Assembly (NCBI GenBank): GCA_019454045.1
Contig: SKCR01023426.1
Coordinates: 1 to 64,000, forward strand
Length of the DNA: 64,000 nt
Source of the DNA: Zanthoxylum bungeanum
Taxonomy: Eukaryota; Streptophyta; Magnoliopsida; Sapindales; Rutaceae
Reading direction: 5' to 3'
The position numbers and the translations under genes were made by a program. Of the stretch, positions 11,241 to 21,118 are shown piece after piece; position 1 is the first letter of the stretch, and the number at the start of each line of letters is the position of its first letter. The notes beneath the pieces are model-generated. The model saw only the letters and a program-made list of their open reading frames with translations. It searched no databases and was not told where the DNA came from.

Positions 11241-11575
11241 TCTCGGGAATGCATCCCAGGGTCGAGGCCCACCTCATCAGCAGTTTTGGGAATGAATCCC
11301 AGGGTCGAGGCCCACTTCATCATCAGCTTTGGGAATGAATCCCAGGGTCGAGGCCCACTTCATCAGAGTTTTGGGAATGAATCCCAGGGCCGAGGCCCAT
11401 TTCATCAGTGTTTTGGGAATGAATCCCAGGGTCGAGCCCATCAGTCAGCAGTTCGGGAAGAATCCCAGGGCCGAGGCCAATTTCACCAATAGTTTCAAGA
11501 ATGAATCCCAGGGCCGAGGCCCATTTCGCTAGCAGTTTTGGGAATGAATCCTAGGGTCGAGGCCCGCTTTTATCA
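11240..11575 (+). repeat. Array 5 in B, about 43-bp unit
   Basis: About eight copies have GGGAATGAATCCC followed by GGGTCGAGGCCC and CACTTCATCAG. The stem GGGA/TCCC replaces the GAGA/TCTC of the neighbouring array while the loop ATGAA is kept. Confidence 0.8.
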
Positions 11576-11642
11576 AACAACGGTTCGGGAATGGACCACT
11601 ATCACATCAGTATCAGCTGGAGGGCGAAGCCCTACATCAATT

Positions 11643-11945
11643 TCAGTCTAGGGCGAGGCCCATATCAGTATCAGTTTGGGCGAGCCCATATCAGTATCTG
11701 TTTGGGCGAGGCCCATATCAGTATCAGTTTGGGCGAGGCCCATATCAGTATCAGTTTGGGCGAGGCCCATATCATTATCAGTTTGGGCGAGGCCCATATC
11801 AGTATCAGTTGGGGCGAGGCCCATATCAGTATCAGTCGGGGGCGAGGCCCATATCAGAATCAGTTTGGGCGAGGCCCATATCAGTATCAGTTTGGGGCGA
11901 GGCCCATATCACTATCCGTCTGGGGCGAGGCCCATATATCAGTTT
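11643..11945 (+). repeat. Array 6 in B, about 27-bp unit
   Basis: Eleven copies of a short unit have the core GGGCGAGGCCC followed by ATATCAGTATCAG. One copy lacks a G (about 11677). It is the most homogeneous array in B. Confidence 0.85.
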
Positions 11946-12385
11946 GAGGGCGAGGTCCCTATTGTCAGCGGTGTTGGGTCGAGGTGCCCAGGTCGAGGTG
12001 CCCCTGTTGTCGATTGTAGTTCCGGGTCGAGGTGCCCAGGGTCGAGGTGCCCACTACATCATCATATTGAGGGCGAGGTCCCTATTGTCAGCGGTGTTGG
12101 GTCGAGGTGCCCAGGTCGAGGTGCCCCCGTTGTCGATTGTAGTTCCGGGTCAAGGTGCCCAGGGTCGACGTGCCCACTACATCATCATATTGAGGGCGAT
12201 GTCCCTATTGTCAGCGGTGTTGGGTCGAGGTGCCCAGGGTCGAGGTGCCCCTGTTGTCAGTTGTAGTTCCGGGTCGAGGTGCCCAGGGTCGAAGTGCCCA
12301 CTACATCATCATATTGTGGGCGAGGTCCCTATTGTCAGTGGTGTTGGGTCGAAGTGCCCAGGGTCGAGGCCCCCGTTGTCGGTTG
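11946..12385 (+). repeat. Array 7 in B, about 123-bp unit
   Basis: Unit starts lie at 11946, 12069, 12192 and 12316 (about 3.5 copies). Each holds several GGGTCGAGGTGCCC subunits, so it is a higher-order repeat of the same hairpin-like core. Confidence 0.85.
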
Positions 12386-12499
12386 CAGTTATTGGGATGC
12401 GTCCCAGGATCGAGGTCCACTGCATCATCAGCTCGGCGGAGCAATAGACAAGTCAGGTGGCAGCTGGCGAGCCAGGTAAGTGAAAATGCATTGCATGTA

Positions 12500-12556
12500 C
12501 TTTGATAGGATTGTCACTGTCACACACTGCACAAGTCCCATCAAAGTGGGGGCGAC
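12500..12556 (+). promoter_or_regulatory. Polypurine tract and adjacent inverted repeat, element B
   Basis: AAAGTGGGGG (12543-12552) lies just before the LTR start and would prime plus-strand DNA. CTTTGAT (12500-12506) can pair with ATCAAAG (12540-12546), placing the tract at the foot of a hairpin. The same arrangement occurs in element A at 17591-17647. Confidence 0.7.
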
Positions 12557-15345
12557 TGTAGGCATTGCATTTTTGCATGTGAAACCCGAGGATGAGTCTC
12601 AGTTGGAGGCACTACTTTTTTAGTCGAGGAAGTTGCGGGAAACGATCGTCGGAAGGGAACCGGTATTTTGATTAATTCTTATCCGCTGGATTAGCTTCGG
12701 GTTCGCTTGTTGGACCTCCATTTTGAAACACATCTCACAAATTAAATCACATTAACAAATTAAGTGAAATCTAAATTAAATTGAAATTAAATAACCAATT
12801 AAATTCCTAAATTAAATTAAATGTTAAATCTAAAAATCACAAACCAATTAAATTAAATTCACAAATTAAATCCAATTAAACTATTTCACTTCCAAATTAA
12901 AATCAATTCATTCCTAAGTTTAATAAATCACTCACCAATTTAAATGATTCACCCACCAAAATACAATATCCTTACCTAAAATAACACACCTAATTTAATT
13001 GATTTCCCTTCCTAATTTAACACATGCAAATCCTACACCCTCAATATATAAACATGACATTAAAAAACCCTAAGGCTCTTCCTCCTCTCTCACTACTATT
13101 CACGGCATTAGACAAAAATAGAAAAAACCTAATCTTCTTCATGAAAGCCATATGCGCAGCTCTTCTCTCATCAACACATAGTGCTTCGCCACACAGGCAG
13201 CCACAAAAACGCCAAATCATGTCACAGCCCCACTAACTAAAAAACGCCAATTGCCATTGCCACCAACCCTCAACAACGCCACATGCCATTGCCACACATC
13301 CCTATTTAATTTTATTTCTTTCCTAAAATAAAATCCATGCATAGAAACCCTAAGTGATAACTATAAAATATAACAACCTTCAACCATTGCTTCTCTCTTA
13401 GCCTCTCTCTCTCACACGGCCAAAAGACAAATGAAATAACCCTAGCAGCACTCGTCTCTCATTCCTCACAGATAGCTCACGGTAGAACCCTAGCTTCACC
13501 TCACTCACCCACATGGCAGCAGCCAAGAGACAACTCATACGAACCTCCTGCCTCCTCACACGGCAACAAGACCACAACAAGCTCCCCCTTCACGGCCTTT
13601 AAACCTTCAGCTCAAAAAACCCTTCAACAGACCGACCCCCCCTCAAAACGCACACACCCCTGACCTGATCATAAAAAGCCATCGTACCAACCTTCACACA
13701 CTCACAACTCTCATAAAAAACTGCATTCAACTGCCCCCTCAAAGACATAAAACCAGTGCCACCAGCATGCCGTTGAAGCCACGAACCAGCGCCTAATAGC
13801 CTAACCGACCGAAAAACCAAACCCTTCAGCCTCACAGCCTGCACCCAACCGACACCATTAGCAACCACCCTCATCAGCTGTCCCTTTGACCATCAACATG
13901 TCCTCTGCTCCTCACAGGCCACGACCACCGAGCAAAATCACACACACACACCCAGCCTGCCCCTCCATAGCCTGACAAAAGACCCCTCACAGCCATGAAA
14001 CCCTAGACTGATCAGCCCTCCTTCATGGTCCCATGTGATCTCACGTGAAAACAAAATACACACAAACAGCGAGAAACACACGCACTAGACCTTCACCGAC
14101 TGCAACCATCATGCCAGCCCTGCCCTTGCCACTCGCCAAAGCCTTTCACAAATAGCCACGCAGTCCACCCTTTAGTGCATAACACTTGCACACACTGCCA
14201 CGCACATTAGCCTCAGCCCACACGTGAAGCCACCCTTCCTCTGACCCACAAACAGACCACGTCGATCAGCCCCTAAACACCTAAAAACAGTGACATAAAA
14301 AACTACACTTTAAGCCTCCTTAAAATCGCAAAAAAAGTCCACTAAAACAGAAGATTAATACACCAAAACAGTGACCAAAAAACCGCGAGGAAACAGCAGC
14401 GAAACGGAGGTAGAACAGCGACCAAAACAACAAAACAGCAAGCTAAGACGTTAAACCAGTGAACCGGAAGAGTTGCGGAGTGATAGCCTTTCCGACGGTC
14501 GTGAAATGCAAGTCCGAGAGCCGACAAAAAGGTTAGACCTGAGGGTATTTTTCATATCCGCTTTCAGTGTTATTTTTATTATTTATTGAGATTCGTTTGC
14601 ATGATTCTTATGTAGTAATGCATGTTGTGGCCCTTGGTTAGATAAAATAATGTATGATGCATGATTGTGGCCCTTGAGTAGATAATATGCATGTATTGTA
14701 AAATGATGTATGTGTGGCCCTTGAATAAAATGAAAAATGTGTCGCCTCTCGTGGTATATAGGATGGAAACCCGGACATAAATTTCATAGCCGATTCCGAA
14801 TGGACGATAGTATGATCTGCACTCGGGATACAACTCCACGTACCACTTGAGTAAACGGTGCATATTTTGTTTTATGATGTTTTGATTTATTTGTCATTCA
14901 TTACTTGAATTCCGCATGTTATTTATTTGATGTGTTAATGAGATGGTATTCCAGCATGATTAGTCATTTATTTTGCGTTGGGAATACGCATTATGTTTAG
15001 TTTTGCTCTTTATTTCCGCATTATATAATTGAGGTATGCCATGAGATTATTGTATGATATTGTCGTTATAATGGTTTATTTTATGCATGCGAACTTAGGA
15101 GTAAATTATCCTTGGAAATATATTATTTAGGCTCGGTTGATTTATTGCACAAATTATATCATCACAAGTGGCATAAGTAAGGGACCATTCCGAACCAACG
15201 GTTTGAGGTCTTCCCTTGCGAGGGGTGAGTGCGGCCTTAAATCTTTGTCCCGGTTCACACCAGGTGGCGACTCCATGTTATTTTGTACTTCCCAACTAGG
15301 CCGTGAGCCTAGAAGAATAGCGTCGCTCAGGTTCTGTTTTCCACA
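12557..15345 (+). repeat. 3' LTR of element B
   Basis: It begins TGTAGGCATT and ends TTTTCCACA. It is nearly identical to 5523-8342, with small indels (for example three bases near the ATCCGCTGG segment). The TATA box is at 13045-13052. It is followed by the target duplication GCAGC and the continuation of A's integrase. Confidence 0.95.
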
Positions 15346-15897
15346 GCAGCCAAAAAGACTATAAAGACAATTCTGGCTAAGATGACGGAGAACTGCAGGG
15401 ATTGGGCTGAGAAACTACCATATGCCTTGTGGGGGTATAGAACGTCAGTCAGAACAGCAACGGGTGCAACACCTTACTCCTTAGTGTATGGAATGGAAGC
15501 GGTACTACTAGTGGAAGTGGAAATACAGTCTATGAGGTTACTAGCAGAGACAGAGTTACCTGAGTTAGAATGGGCTGCACAGAGATTTGATCAGTTAGCA
15601 CTGTTAGATGAGAAGAGGATGAGATCTTTACATCACATGCAGTTGTACCAGAAGAGACTAGCCCAGGCCTTCAACAAGAAAGTACGTCCTACAAAGATCA
15701 GAAAGGGTGATTTGGTACTTAAGCAGTCGAGGCCGTCGATGACAGATCCGAGAGGGAAGTTCAGATCGAGCTGGGAAGGACCCTACATTGTTCAGAAAGT
15801 CATGGGAAATGGAGCAGTGAAGTTGTCAGACCTTGAGGGAAATGAATTCACAGAACCAATCAATGTTGACAGGTTGAAGCTGTACTTTGCTTGAGAA
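15346..15897 (+). pseudogene. pol: Tat integrase, C-terminal part (continuation of 4705-5522)
   Basis: After the second copy of GCAGC, the A reading frame resumes. The open stretch includes NCRDWAEKLPYALWGYRTS and GATPYSLVYGMEAVLLVEVE, the helix rich in R/L/H, then GDLVLK, GKFRSSWEGPYIV and NVDRLKLYFA before a TGA stop at 15895-15897. These are the standard end of the integrase core and C-terminal domain of Gypsy elements. This part has no internal stop. Its position after B's target duplication proves that B inserted in the gene. Confidence 0.92.
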
Positions 15898-16501
15898 GAC
15901 TTGGTCGCCAGCGGAAGACCTAACCCAACGGAATAAGAAAATTCCTGCATACATGCATACACGTAGCCCATATTGCATCTTTTTGTGTTTGTTCTGTTTT
16001 GTGTAAACAGGTGGTGAAGACGGAAAAGAGAAAGCGGCAAGCCAATCAGAGATAGTGAAAGCACAATATTTGATCTGGGCAGTAACCTGAGGATTGAGGT
16101 CCCAATGAAGTTAAGTTCCGGGTATGGGTCTCAGAGGGCGAAGTCCACATCAACATCTGCAAAAGGGGAGAATTCCTTGAAGTGAGTGAAAAAAAAAGGA
16201 GAGAAATCTTTGGCGGTTAGACATATGTCCGGTGATGACATTGTGTGCTGTAGCAGGGAGCTTTAGAAATGACAAGTACGAGACATACTCTTGTCCGGTA
16301 CTCTGAAGGGATCGATCTCGGCTAGACTAACAGACACTCGATTATGGATCTCAACAGTGGAGGCCTGAGCGGTTAGCGAGGTGATTAGTTGAAGAGATTT
16401 CGGATTGGTGAATGACCGTTTACCTGAATGTCCACTTTGGTTTACTAAGTCTACGATCTATGATATGGTCGGAAGCAAGAAAAAAAAACGAGAGAGAAAT
16501 A
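15898..16501 (+). other. 3' noncoding region of element A, proximal part
   Basis: There is no coding signal. The region starts right after the pol stop. The part 15898-16060 resembles B 9780-9960. The part 16190-16500 aligns with B 8820-9138 and with the reversed Athila-type tail. Confidence 0.65.
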
Positions 16502-16590
16502 GACCACCTATAACCGATAAGCGTGAAGCTACCCATGGGCGAGTATTAGGACCACAATGAGGAGAAATGCTACCTTAAAGGGTAGGTGTG
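16502..16590 (+). other. Conserved Athila/Tat noncoding block, copy in A
   Basis: It is almost identical to B 9139-9225 and clearly similar to the reverse complement of 51585-51668. Like those copies, it is followed by a purine-rich A/G tract (16590-16655). Confidence 0.65.
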
Positions 16591-16949
16591 TGAAAAAAAA
16601 AAAGAGAGATAAAGAAAAAGGGGAAAATGAGAAAAGTGAAAAAGAGAGATAAGGTAGAAGACCATATCATGTTGAGTATGACGAAGTAATCACCGAGCGT
16701 GATCAAGACATTCAGATTGGTTAGACCCATCATTCCGACTCTCCGAAGCGAAGTCATTAAGCCAACCTACTTAGGATTCAGCTGCGAAAGAGCCTTGGAT
16801 CACCCATTCAGATGATTGGATTTCAGTATGTTAAGTACTTGGAAGATTCTTCGGTTTTGACACAAAGGATTCGTTGAGGACGAAAATATATCTAGCTGCC
16901 AAGATTATCCCACTAGAAGTAATAATGTGTGAGATAGAACATCAGAAAT

Positions 16950-17490
16950 CAGCTTGGGGGTGAGGCTCATATCAGCTTTGGAGCGAGACTCCACATCACA
17001 TCATATCAGCTTTGGAGCGAGGCTCCACATAACATCAGAATCAGCTTGGGGGCGAGGCCCATATCAACTTTGGAGCGAGACTCCACATCCATCATATCAG
17101 CTTGGGGGCGAGGCCCATATCAGCTTTAGAGCGAGACTCCACATCACATCATATCAGCTTGGGGGCGAGGCCCATATCAGCTTTGGAGCGAGGCTCCACA
17201 TCACATCAGAATCAACTTGGGGGCGAGGCCTATATCAGCTTTGGAGCGAGACTCCACATCACATCATATCAGCTTGGGGGCGAGGCCCATATCAACTTTG
17301 GAGCGAGGCTCCACATCATATCAGAATCAGCTTGGGGGTGAGGCCCATATCGGCTGGGGAGCGAGGCTCCCATCACATCATATCAGCTTGTGGGCGAGGC
17401 CCATATCGGCTAAGGAGCAAGGCTCCACATTATACCAGCTTGGGGGCGAGGCCCATATCGGCTGGGGAGCGAGGCTCCACATCACATCAT
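16950..17490 (+). repeat. Tandem array in the 3' tail of element A, about 60-bp alternating unit
   Basis: About eight units alternate a GGGGGCGAGGCCC core with a GGAGCGAGGCTCC (or GGAGCGAGACTCC) core, separated by ATATCAGC and CACATCACATCA. The second core forms a perfect 5-bp stem around GAG. Arrays in this position are known for Tat/Ogre 3' UTRs and can give rise to satellites. Confidence 0.85.
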
Positions 17491-17590
17491 CAGCAGTATC
17501 GAGATGCGTCTCAGGATCGAGGTCCACTGCAGTATCAGCTCAGCTCGAGACAGCTAGCTGGCCAGGTAAGTAAAAAATGCATTGCATAGA

Positions 17591-17647
17591 CTTTGATAGG
17601 ACTGTCACTGTCACACACTGCACAAGCCCCATCAAAGTGGGGGCGAC
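17591..17647 (+). promoter_or_regulatory. Polypurine tract and adjacent inverted repeat, element A
   Basis: CTTTGAT (17591-17597) and ATCAAAG (17631-17637) are complementary; AAAGTGGGGG follows and ends just before the LTR. The arrangement matches that of B at 12500-12556. Confidence 0.7.
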
Positions 17648-19431
17648 TGTAGGCATTGCATTTTTACATGTGAAACCCGATGAGAAGTCTTATTTGGAGA
17701 CAACTACCTTTTAAGTTACGGAGATCGGGGGAAACGGACGTCGGAAGGGAATAGTCAAGAATTGACTCATTGACGGATTAAGTTCACTAGTTTGGCTTCA
17801 AGTAACTCGTTTGTTTTCTTTTTAAAATTTATGCTCGGCCCAAGACATCTAAACCCGGCCCACACACACCTAGTCCACATGAATTTAGCCCACACACCCA
17901 CCTAGCCCACACAAACATAACCCAAACACTTAACTAGACCAACACACACCTAACCAAGCCCACCCACACACACCAAAGCCCACACGCCTAAAGCCTTAAT
18001 ATACACCCCAAATTAAATAAATATTAATTAAATTAAAACATTAATTAAATAAGATAATAATTAAATTAATTAAATAATTAAATAAGATATTTACCAAACA
18101 TAAAATAAACATTTACCAACTTAAACTAAAATCATGCCTAATTTAAATATATATATACCAAAACTAAAAATAAGATATGCCTAATTAAAATCAATCCTAA
18201 CCAATCAAAGCTAATTAAATATTTGACTTCCTAATTCAATAAGATATCCACCAATTTAGATTAGTTGACTTCCTAATTTAAAATATTTTGTCCCCCCTCA
18301 ATATTGTATATACCATTCCTATGACTCCTAATTTGGAAACCAATCTCTTCCTTGTGAGACAAGGGCAAACCCTAACTATCTTCTATATAAACATGACCTA
18401 ACCTAGCCACCCCATCTCCAATCTCTCTAGCCCACGCCCAAGACCTCTCCACTCTCTCATCTCACACGAAAATCACAAGCAAGAAACCCTAGAGACCTCA
18501 AGCCTCACGGCCAAGACAAGAAACCAAGACAGAAAATTTTCTCTCCCTCTCATCCTCCTTAGCCGTGAACACCAGCCCTATGCACAGCCGTCCATTGCTG
18601 AATTTTAACCACCACTCACAGCCCCGAAACACACCAAAATAAGCCTCAAATACAGCCCTAAAGTCGCACAAAATACCCTCCAAACACAGCCCCATTCGCA
18701 GCCCCAAAACAGTCCTAGAACACGCCCCCACTGCACAACTGAACTGCCATAGTTTAGCCCACTGACCTGATCATTTTCTGCGTGATTTAAGTCTATAAAA
18801 CAACCCTAAAACCACCTAGAAACCACCCTAAAAACCTCCATAAATTTGCCTTAAAAAAATCAAAAAAAAATCTGCACAAACAGTCCCCAAAACGCAAGAA
18901 ACAGTAGCCTAAAACACCAAAACAGTGAGCTGAAACAGTGAGCAGAAATACAGTGAAAACAGCAGTAAAACGAAGCCTAAACAGCGACAAAAACAGTGTA
19001 ACGACGAGTTGAAACGCAAAGCTAGTGAATTGGAAGAGTAAGGAGCTTTTACCCCTTCCGACCTCCGTGAAACGCAAGTCCGAAGACGACTTAAACGGTT
19101 AGACCTAAGGGTACTTTTTCACACTTATTTTTTTCTGTTTTATTTTTTTTTATTATTTATTGAGTATTATTTGCATTATTATTATGGATTGATGCATGAT
19201 TATGGCCCTTGATTAAAATGAAAAATGTGTCGCCTCTTAAGGTATATCGGATGGAAACCCGGACGTAAATTTCATAGCCGATTCCGAATGGACGGTAGTA
19301 TGATCTGTACTCGGGCCACAACTCCACGTACCACTTGAGTAAACGGCATGTTCTTTTGTTAATTTGAGTTATTTAATTATTTCGTCATTTAATTTTCTAC
19401 ACGTTATTTATTTATGTAATGATGAGAAAAA

Positions 19432-20100
19432 CGCATGGCCTTAGTAAGTCGGATTAAAGGCCCTCCGTTTCACGGGGATAAGATCCTTACCATGATGCGT
19501 CGCCGCGCCGAGTATTTTTGTGTTTACTTTTGTCTTTATTTTATGCATATTATATGTTCATTGCGCATGGGCTTAGTAAGTCGGATTAAAGGCCCTCCGT
19601 TTCACGGGGATAAGATCCTTACCACGATGATTCGTCGCGCCGAGTATTTTTGTGTTTACTTATGCCTTTATTTTATGCACATTATATGTTCATTGTGCAT
19701 GGGCTTAGTAAGTCGGATTAAAGGCCCTCCATTTCACGGGGATAACATCCTTACCATGATGCTTCGCCGCGCCGAGTATTTTTGTGTTTACTTTTGTCTT
19801 TATTTATGCATATTATGTGTTTATTGCGCATGGGCTTAGTAAGTCGGATTAAAGGCCCTCCGTTTCACGGGGATAAGATCCTTACCACGATGCTTCGCCG
19901 CGCCGGATGACGTATATTCGATTGGCGTGAGATGTGTTCAATCGGATATACAAAGTCCGATATCTTGTCTTTGTTATTATGCCTTTATTTTATGCATATT
20001 ATGTGTTCATTGCGCATGGGCTTAGTAAGTAGGATTAAAGGCCCTCCGTTTCACGGGGATAAGATCCTTTACCACGATGCTTCGCCGCGCTTCTTGTCAT
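19432..20100 (+). repeat. 132-bp tandem repeat inside LTR A, five copies
   Basis: Copies start at 19432, 19564, 19696, 19826 and 20013. The first three are 132, 132 and 130 bp. The fourth carries about 55 extra bp; the fifth is partial. Each includes GGATTAAAGGCCCTCCGTTT. The open frame that crosses them is a by-product of the repeat. Confidence 0.9.
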
Positions 20101-20684
20101 GTCACTGATTCTTTTGTACATCATTGCCTTATTCATGCATGTATTATGAGATTCCATATAATTGCATTATCTACCTTAGTCTTGGCTTAATGTATTACAT
20201 TTATGCACATGTTGTGAAGGCGTGTGGACATTATTTCTTGTGGTATATCGGATGGAAACCCATACGTAAATTCCGTAGCCGATTCCGAATGGATGGTAGT
20301 GCGGTCTGTACTTGGGATACAATTCCACGTACAACTTGGAAAAGTATTCACATGCATGTTTGTGCTCATGTTAGTTGCATCCTTTACCATCACATTATGG
20401 CATGTTCATCTTTGATGTAAAATTGCATCTTTGATTGGCATATTTAAATTCTTGTCTTTCTTCATCTTTTCAAGTTATGTGTTCGTATTAATTTCATTTA
20501 TCATGCGGTTATTTTGACCATATTTTATATGCTTCTTTGCATAATGCGCCTATTAAATTATTTGTTGTCATTTTGATTTCCTTTATATTACATGCAAATG
20601 TTACCATGACTTTTTGTGTTTAGGTTTACATGAATGATTGAATTCTTATGACGTTATGTGTTTTTGTTTGCAAAGGTCTACCTT

Positions 20685-20820
20685 AAGCATGTGAATTTGG
20701 CAATAAGATTTGATTTCATGTATGTTAGATGTAAACTTCACCTTTAAGCATGTGAATTTGGCAATAAGATTTGATTTCATGTATGTTAGATGTAAACTTT
20801 ACTTTTAAGCATGTGAATTT
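20685..20820 (+). repeat. 61-bp tandem duplication inside LTR A
   Basis: Two full copies (20685-20745, 20746-20806) and a partial third share AAGCATGTGAATTTGGCAAT. They differ at only a few positions. Confidence 0.85.
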
Positions 20821-21118
20821 AGGATTGTGGTGCACTTGGAAATATATGTCATAGGCTTGGTTGGATTATTGCATAAATCTTTACATTACAAGTGGCATAA
20901 GTAAGGGACCATTCCGAACCCAATGGTTTGAGGTCTTCCATTGCGAGGGGTGAGTGCGGCCTTAAATCTTTGTCCCGGTTCACACCGGGTGGCGACTCCC
21001 TTATTCTCTGGTTTAGTCCTCCGTTGGCTACTCCGTAGTCCCAACTAGGCCCCCGAGCCTAGAACAGCGTGCGTCACCCAGCTCCACTGTGTGCCCACAG
21101 TTCCACTATGTGCCCACA

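Larger units (their letters stand above)
5523..15345 (+). mobile_element. Element B: non-autonomous Tat-type LTR retrotransposon (LARD-like)
   Basis: This complete element has two long LTRs (2820 and 2789 bp), TG...CA ends, a primer site matching tRNA-Arg(ACG), a polypurine tract and a 5-bp target duplication. The 4.2-kb interior holds no recognisable gag or pol domain. It consists of a leader, a copy of the family's conserved 3' noncoding block, a stretch resembling the sequence just after pol in element A, and about 2.4 kb of tandem arrays. It would have to be mobilised by proteins of a related autonomous element. The near-identical LTRs make it younger than its host element A. Confidence 0.92.
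1..21118 (+). mobile_element. Element A: decayed Tat-lineage Ty3/Gypsy retrotransposon (compound, contains element B)
   Basis: It comprises a left LTR, a partial pol, a 3' noncoding tail with tandem arrays, a polypurine tract and a 3' LTR. Pol order is RT, Gypsy RNase H, second (archaeal-type) RNase H and integrase. The second RNase H is established as diagnostic of the plant Tat lineage. Gag, the protease active site and the primer site are missing, removed by the junction at 2088-2092. Pol carries several stops and two frameshifts. Element B sits within integrase. At its right end the sequence passes straight into Copia LTR E at 21119, which implies that A inserted into that LTR. The expected target duplication on the right is ATCTC (21119-21123); its partner would lie left of the window. 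Confidence 0.8.
17648..21118 (+). repeat. 3' LTR of element A, 3471 bp
   Basis: It starts TGTAGGCATT like B's LTR and ends CCCACA. U3 (17760-18300) is unrelated or highly diverged from B's. R-U5 is clearly homologous (19025-19350 and 20830-21060). It is longer than B's LTR because of a roughly 1-kb internal expansion holding 132-bp repeats and a second copy of the block at 19243-19350 (again at 20240-20345). The end is locally duplicated: two 19-bp copies at 21081-21118 differ by one or two bases. A TATA box is proposed at 18384-18391. Confidence 0.8.

Noticed and set aside
11643..11945. CRISPR-like regular array
   Set aside because: Units are contiguous tandem repeats without unique spacers, within a plant retrotransposon tail.
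10441..12447. Long open frames of 180-212 residues across the tandem arrays in B (also 16954-17589 in A)
   Set aside because: They are open in more than one frame because the repeat unit lacks stops. The products are pure repeats with no domain and the frames change with the array unit.
2089..15897. Endogenous pararetrovirus (caulimovirid) as source of the RT/RNase H of element A
   Set aside because: Integrase, LTRs, target duplications and a second RNase H are present. No movement-protein or coat-protein region is seen. These are Tat retrotransposon features.
19435..19839. 134-residue open frame with three peptide repeats
   Set aside because: It lies in an LTR and exists only because the 132-bp repeat is a multiple of three. 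The next copies break it.
20124..20420. 98-residue open frame with hydrophobic start
   Set aside because: It overlaps the second copy of the conserved LTR block, which is read in other frames in the other LTRs.
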